A stretch of 64,000 nt of DNA from Synechocystis sp. PCC 6714 (lineage in GTDB: Bacteria > Cyanobacteriota > Cyanobacteriia > Cyanobacteriales > Microcystaceae). Positions within the stretch are counted from its first letter, which is position 1, and each line of letters starts with the position of its first letter. The translations under genes were made by a program, and so were the position numbers. The notes under the pieces are model-generated. The model was not told where the DNA came from and ran no database searches. It worked only from the letters and a program-made list of their open reading frames with translations. Positions 34,888 through 44,429 of this stretch are shown one piece after another. The stretch spans positions 1,426,001 through 1,490,000 of the forward strand of contig NZ_CP007542.1 of the NCBI RefSeq assembly GCF_000478825.2. The letters run 5' to 3'.

Positions 34888-36375
34888 CTAAAGCAAAGCA
34901 AACAAAGCATGGGCTAGGCCAAAAACGCCGTTATCATGATTTTTGCCCTCATCCGCCAAACGGTTCTTAATTGTGTCTAGGCGATCGCCATTTTGGGCTG
35001 CTTGACTGCGCTCTTTATCAATAATTAATTGGTGGAGATGTTCACGGTAACCGGGGTTTTGTTTCAAATCGTCCAAATGTTTTAACTGAAAAAGTTGTTC
35101 TCCATTGACGTGGGCTGAAGATACCTGTTGGGCCCATTGCAAAAACTTCCTAGCCCAGGCTGTGAGTAAATCATTTTTAGCCACTTCCTGGGCATCATCC
35201 ACTAGGGGTTTTTCCCCTTCCCCCAGTCTAAGGGCAAAAAACTGCTGGAACCAGGGAGCACCCTTCGCAAACTTTTTGCCCCCTAACTTACGGGCCGCTT
35301 CTAATTCTAAGGAGAAGTTGTAGAACCAAGCGTAGGCAAACCTTACCCCCTTACTGAGGGCTAACTTGGCAGTTGCGCTGTCCGGTAGATCAGTCCAAAT
35401 TAGACTATTAATATCTGCTCTGCTAATGTAGTGAGCCACCGTTTCCCCCATCGGTTGACCAAAGCCATGGTTAGCAGCTAGGGCGGCGTAAAGTTCCACG
35501 AAATGGGCCCCATTTTCCTGATTTTTGCCCCCAGTGTGGGAGTCATACTTCGTTTGGGCATTGTCCCCAATGAGATACACACTGTCGAAACAACCTTCCG
35601 ACTGCTCGGTTAGGTACTGCAATGCCGCCTGAGTATTAAGGGCAAAAAAGCGAGTTTCGGCAAATACGGTTTGACCCCCGTCGTCGGGCCGCTCAAAGGC
35701 AAAGTAGGGCAACAGTAAAGATGCGTGGATACGCACCCGGAGATTGTCTTGTTTTAATTGATTACTAATTAACTTCGCCAGGGTAGGAACCCCGGAAGCA
35801 CCGGTGCCCCCGAAAATACTGCCAAAGAAATGCACCACTACTTCATCGCCATGGCCTACCCCTAAATCCGTGGTCAAATTATTAAATAGCTGTTGCCAGC
35901 CCCCGGCTTGGGTTTGTCCGAGATTGTTCAATTCCAAGCGACTCATCACTGCTGAACCGATGGGGGGACGACCCCGAAATCCCACCCCCAGATCGGCATT
36001 TTGTTCCGCCGGGCTGTAGAGAGCATCAAATAATTTTGCCAAAGGGGGAGCGCTGGCCCGCAAAGCCTGTTTGTTGAAAACTGCCGCTAGGTTAGTGTTG
36101 TGGATTTGATCTCCCAAGGGATTCCAGGTGCCGTAATGGAAAAATTGCCCGCCCATGAGGGGACTTTTCCCTTGGCCAAAGGCTTTTTGGGCATCGTCGG
36201 TGGTGCGGAAATTTACCCCAGTTCTTTGGGAGTTACCGTTGGAAGTATCCGCATCGACCAATAAAATTTTTAGTTCGGAGTTCTCGCCGTACAAGCCCAG
36301 GGAATGGAGAAAAATGGCCGCTTCCACACATTTGGACCCACTGCCCCCCACGCCGATGGCATAAATTTTTCGCAT
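34888..36375 (-). CDS. Tubulin/FtsZ-like GTPase (Tubulin_2 type)
   Basis: The 495-residue protein opens with MRKIYAIGVGGSGSKCVEAA, a tubulin T1-like loop, followed by LLVDADTSNGN (T2 position) and the tubulin/FtsZ signature-like loop FGSIFGGTGASGVPTLAKLI (184-203), the T4 phosphate loop. The body is longer than FtsZ and lacks the FtsZ C-terminal peptide, so it is not the cell division FtsZ. It resembles the prokaryotic tubulin-like families found beside VWA and membrane proteins. GTP binding is likely; the T7 catalytic loop cannot be assigned with confidence. It begins 10 bp after the four-helix membrane gene. Confidence 0.78.
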   Translation of the reverse strand: MRKIYAIGVGGSGSKCVEAAIFLHSLGLYGENSELKILLVDADTSNGNSQRTGVNFRTTDDAQKAFGQGKSPLMGGQFFHYGTWNPLGDQIHNTNLAAVFNKQALRASAPPLAKLFDALYSPAEQNADLGVGFRGRPPIGSAVMSRLELNNLGQTQAGGWQQLFNNLTTDLGVGHGDEVVVHFFGSIFGGTGASGVPTLAKLISNQLKQDNLRVRIHASLLLPYFAFERPDDGGQTVFAETRFFALNTQAALQYLTEQSEGCFDSVYLIGDNAQTKYDSHTGGKNQENGAHFVELYAALAANHGFGQPMGETVAHYISRADINSLIWTDLPDSATAKLALSKGVRFAYAWFYNFSLELEAARKLGGKKFAKGAPWFQQFFALRLGEGEKPLVDDAQEVAKNDLLTAWARKFLQWAQQVSSAHVNGEQLFQLKHLDDLKQNPGYREHLHQLIIDKERSQAAQNGDRLDTIKNRLADEGKNHDNGVFGLAHALFALL

Positions 36376-36385
36376 GGCTTAAGCT

Positions 36386-36889
36386 TTAACCTCCGTAAAT
36401 TTTGCGTAACAACATTGACCCTGGTGGCACGTAGCGCATGGATTTGGGGGTGGCTAGGGCTGTGGGCAGCCAGAAAATTAACAACACATCGACAATAATG
36501 AAGCCCAGTAGCCAGAAGAAGGGTTCTAGGTTACGGGTGTCATCAAACCAACCGTTGAAGAAACTTAGACCCACTAGGGCCAGCATAGTCACCACACCGA
36601 GGAGAATGGCCAAGATCCACCAGAGACCGCCGGTGCTGAGTACGTCTTGAGCCCTGGTAAAACTACCATTAAGAGCTTTGGCAATCCAGAATAGGAGTAG
36701 CAGTGCTCCTAGGGCATAAACCAGGTAAAGGGTGGGAAATAATATCTCTGCGGCCCATTTGTCCAAGTTACCCCGGGATAAGCTCAAAGGTAGTCCATTT
36801 CCCCCTAACAACCATGGCTGTAACCCAAAAACCACAACGGTGGCGATCGCCACTGTAACTACCAGGGCCACTATCTCCGTAATTTTCAT
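36386..36889 (-). CDS. Four-helix integral membrane protein (cluster gene)
   Basis: The 167-residue product has four strong hydrophobic segments (about residues 5-25, 52-72, 90-110, 120-142) with a short polar C-terminus ending MLLRKIYGG. No family is recognised. It lies 57 bp after the VWA lipoprotein gene and 10 bp before the tubulin-like gene, so it probably forms part of the same complex, as a membrane anchor for either. Confidence 0.6.
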   Translation of the reverse strand: MKITEIVALVVTVAIATVVVFGLQPWLLGGNGLPLSLSRGNLDKWAAEILFPTLYLVYALGALLLLFWIAKALNGSFTRAQDVLSTGGLWWILAILLGVVTMLALVGLSFFNGWFDDTRNLEPFFWLLGFIIVDVLLIFWLPTALATPKSMRYVPPGSMLLRKIYGG

Positions 36890-36946
36890 AACCCCTATCC
36901 TGACGAACTAATACGTGAAGATTAGCAAAAATTTTGATTAAGCAAT

Positions 36947-38383
36947 TTAATAGTGGCTGTAGCCGAGACAAAACTTAACAGCGTCTTGGTCATTGGCCAC
37001 TGCCCCCCGCAGTCCGGAAACAAACAACTGTAAATTTTGGGTTCTGGCGCCATCGGGGTTACTAATGTCCATATCCCAGTCCCGCCACACCGCCTGATCC
37101 AATTGGCGATCGCCGAGGGTAACGTAAACCAATTTCCCCTCCCCCTGAGGTAACTGATTGCCATCAAAAACAGCAGTTAACAAAAGGCGGGCATCCTCAC
37201 CCCCTGGATTTTGGACAATTTCCGCTTTTTTCACCGTCACAAAGGGTTCAGAAACGTTGAATAGATCCGGGGTTAGCTCTCCGCCAGTGAGGGAAACGGT
37301 ACTTTTAGAAGGAATATTTAACTCGAAAGGTGGCAGGGGACTCGAAGAATTTTCTCCACAATTAGTTTGTTCCAGCATTAGCCAATCCTTTTCCTGGTCT
37401 TGATTCGGCCGTTGTCGGTTGATGGAGCCAATGTCGATGACACATGCTTGAATAGTACCTCTTAAAGAACTATTGTCCAGGGTGACCGTATCCGCCCGGC
37501 CAAGCTCAAAGGCAGAGGCCCGAAAAGCTTTGTTGACGTCCAAAGGAAGACGGCGGAACTCCTTCACTAACTCATCCACGGTGTCCTGGGGCCCTGTCAT
37601 CAGGATGAAAAATGGTCGTCCCTTTTGGTCAATGTCCTGACCAGCGGTGTCATAGACAAAAGTGGGATAACTGGCGTTGGCAGAGTACACATTGCCCCGG
37701 AACTGACTCCTAACCCCTAGCAGTACGGCTTTGTAGTTAGGATTGGACTTTAACTCTTTGCTAATTAACCCGGAAATTTGCCCCACTGCGGCATCGTCCG
37801 GTTCCAGGTCAGTGAGTAAAATTTTCAGATTACGGGAGGCCTCGCCATTGCCTGGGGTATCGCTATTCTCTTCAGCTTGATCATTTTGCCCTGCTTGAAC
37901 TGATTCTGGGCTATCTGTTGGCAATTCATACAGTTGCCCCAGGGTACTGGAAACGCAGGGATAATCTGCAATGGGCTGGTCCCGACGGCAATAAAATGGC
38001 GCTTTACTGGCGGTGAGAAATTGATTAGCGGAAATGGGTTGGGCCCGATTGATATTCTCGTTACTCCCCACCCGCCAATAGGAAGTGGGCAGACCCTTAT
38101 TTTGTAATAGCGTATGCAAAGAGGCGATCGCCTGACCATAGCGACTACTGGGCTGGCTGACAAAACCCACCATAGATTCACTGGCATCTACCCCGACCAT
38201 TACATTCAAGTTCTCAAAGGGGCCGGGGGAAGATTCTTCGTCTCTGCGCTCCACTATCCCTGGGTCTGTTTCCACACAGGGCAACCCTCCCCTCTGGCCA
38301 CAACCGCCTAATACTAGGGCTAAAAGCCCAAAAGTTAACCACCATGGCGATCGACGACGCTGAGAAGCTAAGCTAATTTGCAC
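36947..38383 (-). CDS. VWA-like lipoprotein (first gene of the cluster)
   Basis: The 478-residue product starts at a GTG and has a lipoprotein signal peptide, WWLTFGLLALVLGGCG, with lipobox LGGC. After a short acidic linker comes NLNVMVGVDASESMVGFVSQ, a Rossmann-like strand with the DxSxS pattern of a von Willebrand factor A MIDAS, followed by the later LKILLTDLEPDDAA strand with a conserved aspartate. It should be anchored outside the cytoplasmic membrane. It is the 5'-most gene of the minus-strand cluster and is divergent from the aldo/keto reductase gene. No in-frame ATG exists near the signal peptide. Confidence 0.68.
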   Translation of the reverse strand: MQISLASQRRRSPWWLTFGLLALVLGGCGQRGGLPCVETDPGIVERRDEESSPGPFENLNVMVGVDASESMVGFVSQPSSRYGQAIASLHTLLQNKGLPTSYWRVGSNENINRAQPISANQFLTASKAPFYCRRDQPIADYPCVSSTLGQLYELPTDSPESVQAGQNDQAEENSDTPGNGEASRNLKILLTDLEPDDAAVGQISGLISKELKSNPNYKAVLLGVRSQFRGNVYSANASYPTFVYDTAGQDIDQKGRPFFILMTGPQDTVDELVKEFRRLPLDVNKAFRASAFELGRADTVTLDNSSLRGTIQACVIDIGSINRQRPNQDQEKDWLMLEQTNCGENSSSPLPPFELNIPSKSTVSLTGGELTPDLFNVSEPFVTVKKAEIVQNPGGEDARLLLTAVFDGNQLPQGEGKLVYVTLGDRQLDQAVWRDWDMDISNPDGARTQNLQLFVSGLRGAVANDQDAVKFCLGYSHY

Positions 38384-38515
38384 AGGAAAATGGGGAAAAA
38401 CAATAACAAAAAATATTCAGGGCACCAGTTCGCCCCTCAGCCTACTTTAACTGTCCCGAAAAGATCAAGGAAAAATTTAACCCCGTCAAACTTTGTAACA
38501 AATTCGCCAGAGACT

Positions 38516-39508
38516 ATGACAACTACCACCGCAGAAACTTCCCCCATTATTTGGCCCGCCATGGGTTGTGGCACCTGGGCCTGGGGCAACAAATTGCTCT
38601 GGGGCTACCAACCGGCCATGGATGGGGAACTGCAAAAGGTGTTTGATCAATGTGTGTCCGCTGGTATCACCTTTTTTGATACTGGTGATTCCTATGGCAC
38701 TGGTCGACTTCAGGGACAAAGTGAAAAACTGCTAGGAAAATTTTCCCAAGTCTATGGAGGAAAAAATGAGGAGAAAATCTGCTTAGCGACTAAGCTCGCT
38801 CCTTACCCCTGGCGACTTACTGCCCAAGCTATGGTCAAAGCGGGGTTGGCTTCAGCGGAAAGGTTACAAAGACCCATTGATTTGGTGCAACTCCATTGGT
38901 CCACCGCTAACTATGCTCCCTGGCAGGAAAAACCATTGCTCAAGGGTTTGGGCCAACTTTGTCGACAAGGTCATGCTAAAGCCTTAGGTTTATCTAATTT
39001 CGGCCCCAAGCGTCTACGGGCAGCCCATGACTTTTGCCAGAATGAGGGAGTTAAAATTGCCAGTCTCCAGGTGCAATATTCGTTGCTCTCCACCGATCCG
39101 GTTAGCAAATTGGGTTTAAAAGACCTCTGTGACCAACTAGATATCAAACTAATTGCCTATAGCCCCCTAACCCTGGGACTGTTAACGGGTAAATATGGCC
39201 CCCAAGGACCTTTCCCCAAAGGTATCCGTGGCTTATTATTCCGCCAATTAATACCAAAAATTAAACCTCTGCTAGATACCCTCCAGGCGATCGCCGAGGG
39301 GAGGCAAAAAACCATGGCCCAGGTGGCGCTTAACTGGTGTATTTGCCAGGGTACTATGCCCATTCCAGGGGCAAAAAAGTGCCAACAGGTGCAGGACAAT
39401 TTAGGAGCATTGGGTTGGCAACTCGATAGCGGAGAAATGGAAGAACTTAATCGGCAGGCGGCTTCTCTGCCCCAAACCATGGTGCAGAACATTTTTCAAA
39501 GTCGTTAG
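38516..39508 (+). CDS. Aldo/keto reductase family oxidoreductase
   Basis: The 330-residue NADPH-dependent TIM-barrel enzyme has the catalytic tetrad region: FFDTGDSYGTG (Asp, Tyr), ICLATKLAPYPW (Lys) and LVQLHWST (His). The cofactor end reads PIPGAKKCQQVQDN. ATG 38516 opens a normal N-terminus; the longer frame from TTG 38378 overlaps the start of the VWA gene and is unlikely. Substrate unknown. Confidence 0.88.
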   Translation: MTTTTAETSPIIWPAMGCGTWAWGNKLLWGYQPAMDGELQKVFDQCVSAGITFFDTGDSYGTGRLQGQSEKLLGKFSQVYGGKNEEKICLATKLAPYPWRLTAQAMVKAGLASAERLQRPIDLVQLHWSTANYAPWQEKPLLKGLGQLCRQGHAKALGLSNFGPKRLRAAHDFCQNEGVKIASLQVQYSLLSTDPVSKLGLKDLCDQLDIKLIAYSPLTLGLLTGKYGPQGPFPKGIRGLLFRQLIPKIKPLLDTLQAIAEGRQKTMAQVALNWCICQGTMPIPGAKKCQQVQDNLGALGWQLDSGEMEELNRQAASLPQTMVQNIFQSR

Positions 39509-39563
39509 TGGGTCAAGGTCAGACCATTGCCCAATCGCCGGGGGTTGGGGTTATAATGGCTGG

Positions 39564-39782
39564 GAAGTAACTACTGCGTTGGTGACTGCCAACAACGTTT
39601 TTTGATCTATGCTTGAAAGATAAGGGTGTCTCTGTGCATTCTGCGTGGTAGTAGACCGGGCTCGTACCCGGAAACGAAAACGGGAATTGATGACTCCCCC
39701 CTGGTTACACCAGGTCATAAACTGAGGTAAAACGGCGTGGTGGTGCTTCTCCCTAACTTTTCAGGCTCTTGCCTCCCCTTTT
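39564..39782 (+). ncRNA. Structured non-coding RNA candidate
   Basis: Downstream of the reductase a clear minus-10 box TATAAT (39552-39557) with a possible TTGCCC minus-35 precedes about 220 bp without a coding frame on either strand. It contains strong hairpins: GTTGG...CCAAC near 39579-39594, CCGGGCTCGTACCCGG (about 39657-39672) and CCTGGTTACACCAGG (about 39700-39714), and ends with AGGC TCTT GCCT followed by CCCCTTTT, a terminator-like end. Size and layout would suit a 6S-type or other regulatory RNA, but I cannot match it to a known family. The first hairpin plus TTTTTT at 39598-39603 could instead be the reductase terminator. Confidence 0.4.
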
Positions 39783-39834
39783 GGCAGATTTCCTAGGACT
39801 TTCTCTATTACTTAACATCCAGTCTCTAACCGGT

Positions 39835-40935
39835 CTAGGCTAGGGATTCCGGCAACACTTCCGTCAATGGCTCCCGGGGGGATATTTCTCCCGTTGCTCC
39901 GTTCCGCACATCATCTACTACTTTTTTAACGACACTGGCGATCGGTACGGCAAGCAAAACTCCCAGCAAACCCGCTATTTCCGCCCCAATAAAAATTGAA
40001 ATTAGGATCCAGACAGGATTTAAACCAATTTTGTCTCCCATTAACTTAGGCGCAACACCATTGTCTGTAATTTGGTCAATGACAATGGCGCTGACGAAAA
40101 ATTTCATCGCTACAACCCAGCCTTTTAACAATAAAATTAGGGTTCCAATAAGGGTGACCACCGCTCCAGCAAAAGGAATTAAACTAGCCAAGCCTAAACT
40201 AAAGGCAAAAAGAATGCTGTAGGGAATGCCCAAAGCAATAAAAACTATTAACCGAGCTAGACTGGAGCCCGCCGCGAGAATTAAACGGCTGATAAAATAT
40301 TCACGAAACACTTCACCAGCATATTGGGGAATTTTTGTTTGCCAAGGAGAAGGCAACCAACTGAGAATGCCCTGCCAAAAGTTATCGCCTCCCACCATCA
40401 GAAAAATAGTTAAAACCAAAATTATCAGGGTATCCACCACCCCGCCAATAGTTTCCGTCAATACCTTTAAACTAATTTGGCCGATGCGGTCTAATTCTTT
40501 GCTCAAAGTGAGGTAAGCTTTCTGAAATAAATCATCGATATTGATCCCCGCATTGTCCAAAGCTACAAACAAAGTGGAGTTTTTTAGGTTGGCTAAATGC
40601 TCTTGGCTGCCGCCGAGCCAACGGGGAACATCCTGGGCAAGATTTCCTAACTGATTGCCCATCAAGGGAATGATGGTAATGCCCCCCAGAGCAATCAGGG
40701 CAAAGCTGATGGTGATAACGGCAAAAATTGCCAGCCTTTTACCGATGCCCCTACTGACCAAAAAGTTGATAGTTAACTTAAGTAAAAAAGCTACTAAAGT
40801 TGCAATAATAATGTAGTCAAAAAGCTCCCGAAAGCGATTAATAATTAAACTCAGCAAGACCCCATTTAGAAAAAAAATGGGAAAAATCAGCATTAGCTTT
40901 AGCCAACCCGGTAAAGATTTAATTAACTGTGTCAT
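39835..40935 (-). CDS. AI-2E family (UPF0118) transporter
   Basis: This 366-residue membrane protein has the canonical layout of the family: two N-terminal helices, a third, a soluble central part (about residues 70-150), and a C-terminal helix bundle with the family motifs DNGVAPKLMGDKIGLNPVWI and GLLGVLLAVPIASVVKKV. It is more canonical than the other AI-2E gene at 4937-6034. The transported compound is unknown. The ATG at 40935 is only 3 bp from the TATAG end of an IS630-type fragment, so the native promoter was probably displaced. Confidence 0.85.
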   Translation of the reverse strand: MTQLIKSLPGWLKLMLIFPIFFLNGVLLSLIINRFRELFDYIIIATLVAFLLKLTINFLVSRGIGKRLAIFAVITISFALIALGGITIIPLMGNQLGNLAQDVPRWLGGSQEHLANLKNSTLFVALDNAGINIDDLFQKAYLTLSKELDRIGQISLKVLTETIGGVVDTLIILVLTIFLMVGGDNFWQGILSWLPSPWQTKIPQYAGEVFREYFISRLILAAGSSLARLIVFIALGIPYSILFAFSLGLASLIPFAGAVVTLIGTLILLLKGWVVAMKFFVSAIVIDQITDNGVAPKLMGDKIGLNPVWILISIFIGAEIAGLLGVLLAVPIASVVKKVVDDVRNGATGEISPREPLTEVLPESLA

Positions 40936-40938
40936 TAC

Positions 40939-41187
40939 TATAGCGGTTTTCTAAAAAGTTAGATATGAAAGATTTCCCTAGACCAGTCTAATCCAGGAAG
41001 GTTAGAAATGAAAGCATACCAAGTAGAATTTCGTCAAAAAATTGTTGATACCTATTTTAATGAAGGGATTTCCATAGTTAAAGTTGCCAAAAGATTTTCC
41101 GGGGCAAAAAGCTTTGTTCAAAATATTATCAAACAATGGCGCGAGAGCGGAGATTTAAGTCATCATAAGCCTTCATGGAGACAATAG
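40939..41187 (+). mobile_element. IS630-type insertion sequence fragment with truncated transposase
   Basis: TATAGCGGTTTTCTAAAAAG at 40939 looks like the left end of an IS630/Tc1-mariner element. At 41008 an ATG opens a 59-codon frame (MKAYQVEFRQKIVDTYFNEG) that is the helix-turn-helix N-terminus of an IS630 transposase and stops at 41187. The catalytic DDE part is missing and the following sequence does not continue the family in an obvious frame. It is a truncated, inactive element inserted just upstream of the AI-2E gene. Confidence 0.7.
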
Positions 41188-41243
41188 TTAAAGTTATCTC
41201 AATCACAGATTATTATGGCTGGAGATTGGGCAAATCAGAGAAA

Positions 41244-41426
41244 TTATATATAGCAATTGACTAAATTTTCTGGATCACCAATGTTCATCCCTGAATGATG
41301 TATCAGGTTTTTTAATTTATCCGGCTCCCCCACTGGTAGTATTTGTAGGCGTTTACCTCCTCGATTGATTTCCCGCGGTATGTCAGTTGCCAGGAGATCA
41401 TCTAGCAAGTTGTTAAAGATGACAAT
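41244..41426 (-). pseudogene. Possible gene remnant of unknown family
   Basis: A frame of about 60 codons without a proper start codon reads LLDDLLATDIPREINRGGKR and LQILPVGEPDKLKNLIHHSG on the minus strand. It looks protein-like in composition, unlike its surroundings, but has no ATG and no recognised family. It lies between the IS630 fragment and the miniature element, so it may be the tail of a gene destroyed by these insertions. Chance is not excluded. Confidence 0.25.
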
Positions 41427-41436
41427 TCATTTAACT

Positions 41437-41531
41437 TATAGTTATTTCAAATGATTTTGGGACTGCTTAAGTCTTTATTGACAAACTTTTCGGTGAATTT
41501 GACTACCTCAATCTTACTAAAAACGACTATA
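41437..41531. mobile_element. 95-bp TA-flanked miniature element, copy 2 (subtype B)
   Basis: It begins TATAGTTATTTCAAATGATT and ends TCTTACTAAAAACGACTATA; the ends are imperfect inverted repeats starting TATAGT. It is 95 bp like subtype A and shares a right-half core (CTCAATCTTA) with it. It matches 61818-61908 along its length. It is non-coding. Confidence 0.75.
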
Positions 41532-41611
41532 CGCTTGGGTTCATTTGAACTTACATCAATGACTGTGGTTTTCCTCAAAAGTTTATTTTGGCAAAGTCCC
41601 AATCATTGAGG

Positions 41612-41640
41612 TTGTTTATTATGGTGAAATCTACTATAAT
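41612..41640 (+). promoter_or_regulatory. Probable promoter of the nadM-nadV operon
   Basis: TTGTTT at 41612-41617 and TATAAT at 41635-41640 are spaced by 17 bp, a good sigma-70 arrangement, and lie 47 bp upstream of the nadM start. Transcription would begin near 41647. No operator for the NAD regulator NrtR could be recognised with certainty. Confidence 0.45.
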
Positions 41641-41648
41641 TGAGTTAA

Positions 41649-42707
<1,059 letters not shown>

Positions 42708-42731
42708 ATCCATTCGCTTCAGTTAACTACC

Positions 42732-44114
42732 ATGAATAATAATCTCATTCTCGATGTGGACTCCTATAAAGTGAGCCACTGGTTGCAGTATCCCCCCGAC
42801 ACGACGGCGATGTATTCCTATGTGGAAAGTCGTGGGGGAAAGTATCCTGTTACTGTCTTTTTTGGCTTGCAATATATTTTAAAACGATATCTCAGTCAGT
42901 CCATTGAACTCTGGATGGTCGAGGAAGCTAATGCTCTTTTAACAGCCCATGGTTTGCCCTTTAATTATGAAGGTTGGCGATACATTGCTGAGGAGTTGAA
43001 GGGTCGTTTACCGATACGCATTAAAGCGGTTCCCGAAGGCTTGGTTATCCCTGTCCATAATGTTTTGATGACGGTAGAGTCCACAGATCCGAAGGTTTTT
43101 TGGTTAACGTCTTGGCTAGAAACGTTATTGATGCGGGTTTGGTATCCCATTACGGTGGCAACCCAAAGTTGGCATTTGAAACAGCACATTTATCAATCTT
43201 TGCAACGTACTGCGGACGACCCTGATGGTGAAATTTGTTTTAAACTCCATGATTTTGGAGCCCGGGGCGTTTCTACTTGTGAATCATCGGGCATTGGGGG
43301 ACTGGCCCATCTAGTCAACTTCCAAGGTTCTGACACGGTACAGGCCCTTGTTTACGGGCGGAAATATTATCACTCTCCCATGGCGGCCTATTCGATTCCT
43401 GCCGCAGAACATTCCACCATTACTGCCTGGGGAAGGGAAGGGGAAGTTTTGGCCTATGAAAATATGTTGACCCAATTTGCTAAACCGGGCTCGGTGTTGG
43501 CGGTGGTTTCCGATTCCTACGATCTATGGAATGCCATTGATCATCTCTGGGGCGATCGCCTGCGGCAACAGGTGATTGATTCGGGGGCGACGGTGGTTCT
43601 TCGCCCTGATTCGGGTAATCCGGTGGAGATTGTGGCTCAAACTTTAGAAAAATTAGCAGCTCGTTTTGGCAGTACGGTCAACGGTAAGGGCTTTCGAGTT
43701 TTAAATGCCGTAAGGGTTATCCAAGGGGATGGGGTTGATGGGGACAGCATTGCCACTATTTTAGAAAGGACTGAAAGCCTTGGTTTCAGCACCACCAATT
43801 TGGCTTTTGGCATAGGGGGAACCTTACTACAAAAACTGAATCGAGATACCCAAAAATTTGCCATGAAATGCAGTGAAGTGACGGTGGCGGGTAAGGCAAC
43901 TCCGATTTGTAAAGACCCCATTACTGATCCTGGTAAAGCCAGTAAAAAGGGGCGATTGTCCTTGATTAAAACAGAGTCCGGCTATCAGACTGTGCCCACT
44001 TCCACTGAAGATTTGCTGCAGGTTGTTTATGAAAATGGGCAGTTATTGCAAGACCAATCTTTGGATGTTATTCGCCAACGGGCGTGGCTTGGGATTGATT
44101 TAGTTAATGGATAA
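42732..44114 (+). CDS. nadV: Nicotinamide phosphoribosyltransferase NadV
   Basis: NadV (NAMPT) joins nicotinamide and PRPP to give NMN, the substrate of the preceding NadM. The 460-residue protein shows family features: LDVDSYKVSHWLQYP at the start, KLHDFGARGVST, the active-site histidine region AAEHSTITAWGREGE, and RPDSGNPVEI for phosphoribosyl binding. Length matches bacterial NAMPT. Its last bases overlap the next small gene by 8 bp. Confidence 0.93.
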   Translation: MNNNLILDVDSYKVSHWLQYPPDTTAMYSYVESRGGKYPVTVFFGLQYILKRYLSQSIELWMVEEANALLTAHGLPFNYEGWRYIAEELKGRLPIRIKAVPEGLVIPVHNVLMTVESTDPKVFWLTSWLETLLMRVWYPITVATQSWHLKQHIYQSLQRTADDPDGEICFKLHDFGARGVSTCESSGIGGLAHLVNFQGSDTVQALVYGRKYYHSPMAAYSIPAAEHSTITAWGREGEVLAYENMLTQFAKPGSVLAVVSDSYDLWNAIDHLWGDRLRQQVIDSGATVVLRPDSGNPVEIVAQTLEKLAARFGSTVNGKGFRVLNAVRVIQGDGVDGDSIATILERTESLGFSTTNLAFGIGGTLLQKLNRDTQKFAMKCSEVTVAGKATPICKDPITDPGKASKKGRLSLIKTESGYQTVPTSTEDLLQVVYENGQLLQDQSLDVIRQRAWLGIDLVNG

Positions 44115-44370
44115 TCCCAATCGTAGCAAGCTGCGGAGCATGGATAACCAAGTGACCATCAACGTCAGCGAGGCTAATGATAGCCGTACCACCACCGACC
44201 AACACAATGCCAGTCAGTTGGCGCGAGAATTAGAATCCGCTGTGGTGACTTTCCTGCAAAAACAAAAACACCCTGGGAGGAGTCCTAGCAGGGAGATAAT
44301 ACTCAGGCCGGCTGTGGTGCGGCAATTACTACCTCCCAGTCCCATATACAGCAAGGATTTTGAATCCTAA
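44107..44370 (+). CDS. Small hypothetical protein coupled to nadV
   Basis: An 87-residue frame starts at ATG 44107 inside the nadV stop region (8-bp overlap), suggesting translational coupling. The product is polar and probably partly disordered in its first half; it has one helical segment (ASQLARELESAVVTFLQKQK). No family is recognised and no membrane segment is present. Its position suggests a link to NAD salvage. Confidence 0.5.
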   Translation: MDNPNRSKLRSMDNQVTINVSEANDSRTTTDQHNASQLARELESAVVTFLQKQKHPGRSPSREIILRPAVVRQLLPPSPIYSKDFES

Positions 44371-44429
44371 CGCACGATTTCTCCCTTTTTGTTGCGAGCC
44401 CTTGTAGTGTTTCTTATAGTGTTCAAGGT

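Noticed and set aside
34888-36375. Cell division FtsZ
   Set aside because: The T4-like loop fits the tubulin superfamily, but the protein is longer, lacks the FtsZ C-terminal peptide and sits in an accessory cluster, so it is not the division ftsZ.
24998-38383. Phage or prophage region
   Set aside because: No integrase, capsid, terminase, portal or tail genes are seen, and no attachment-site repeats or tRNA flank the block.
39600-39680. tRNA gene in the structured region
   Set aside because: No T-arm consensus, no acceptor stem of seven pairs and no anticodon arm fit; the hairpins are those of a different RNA or of terminators.
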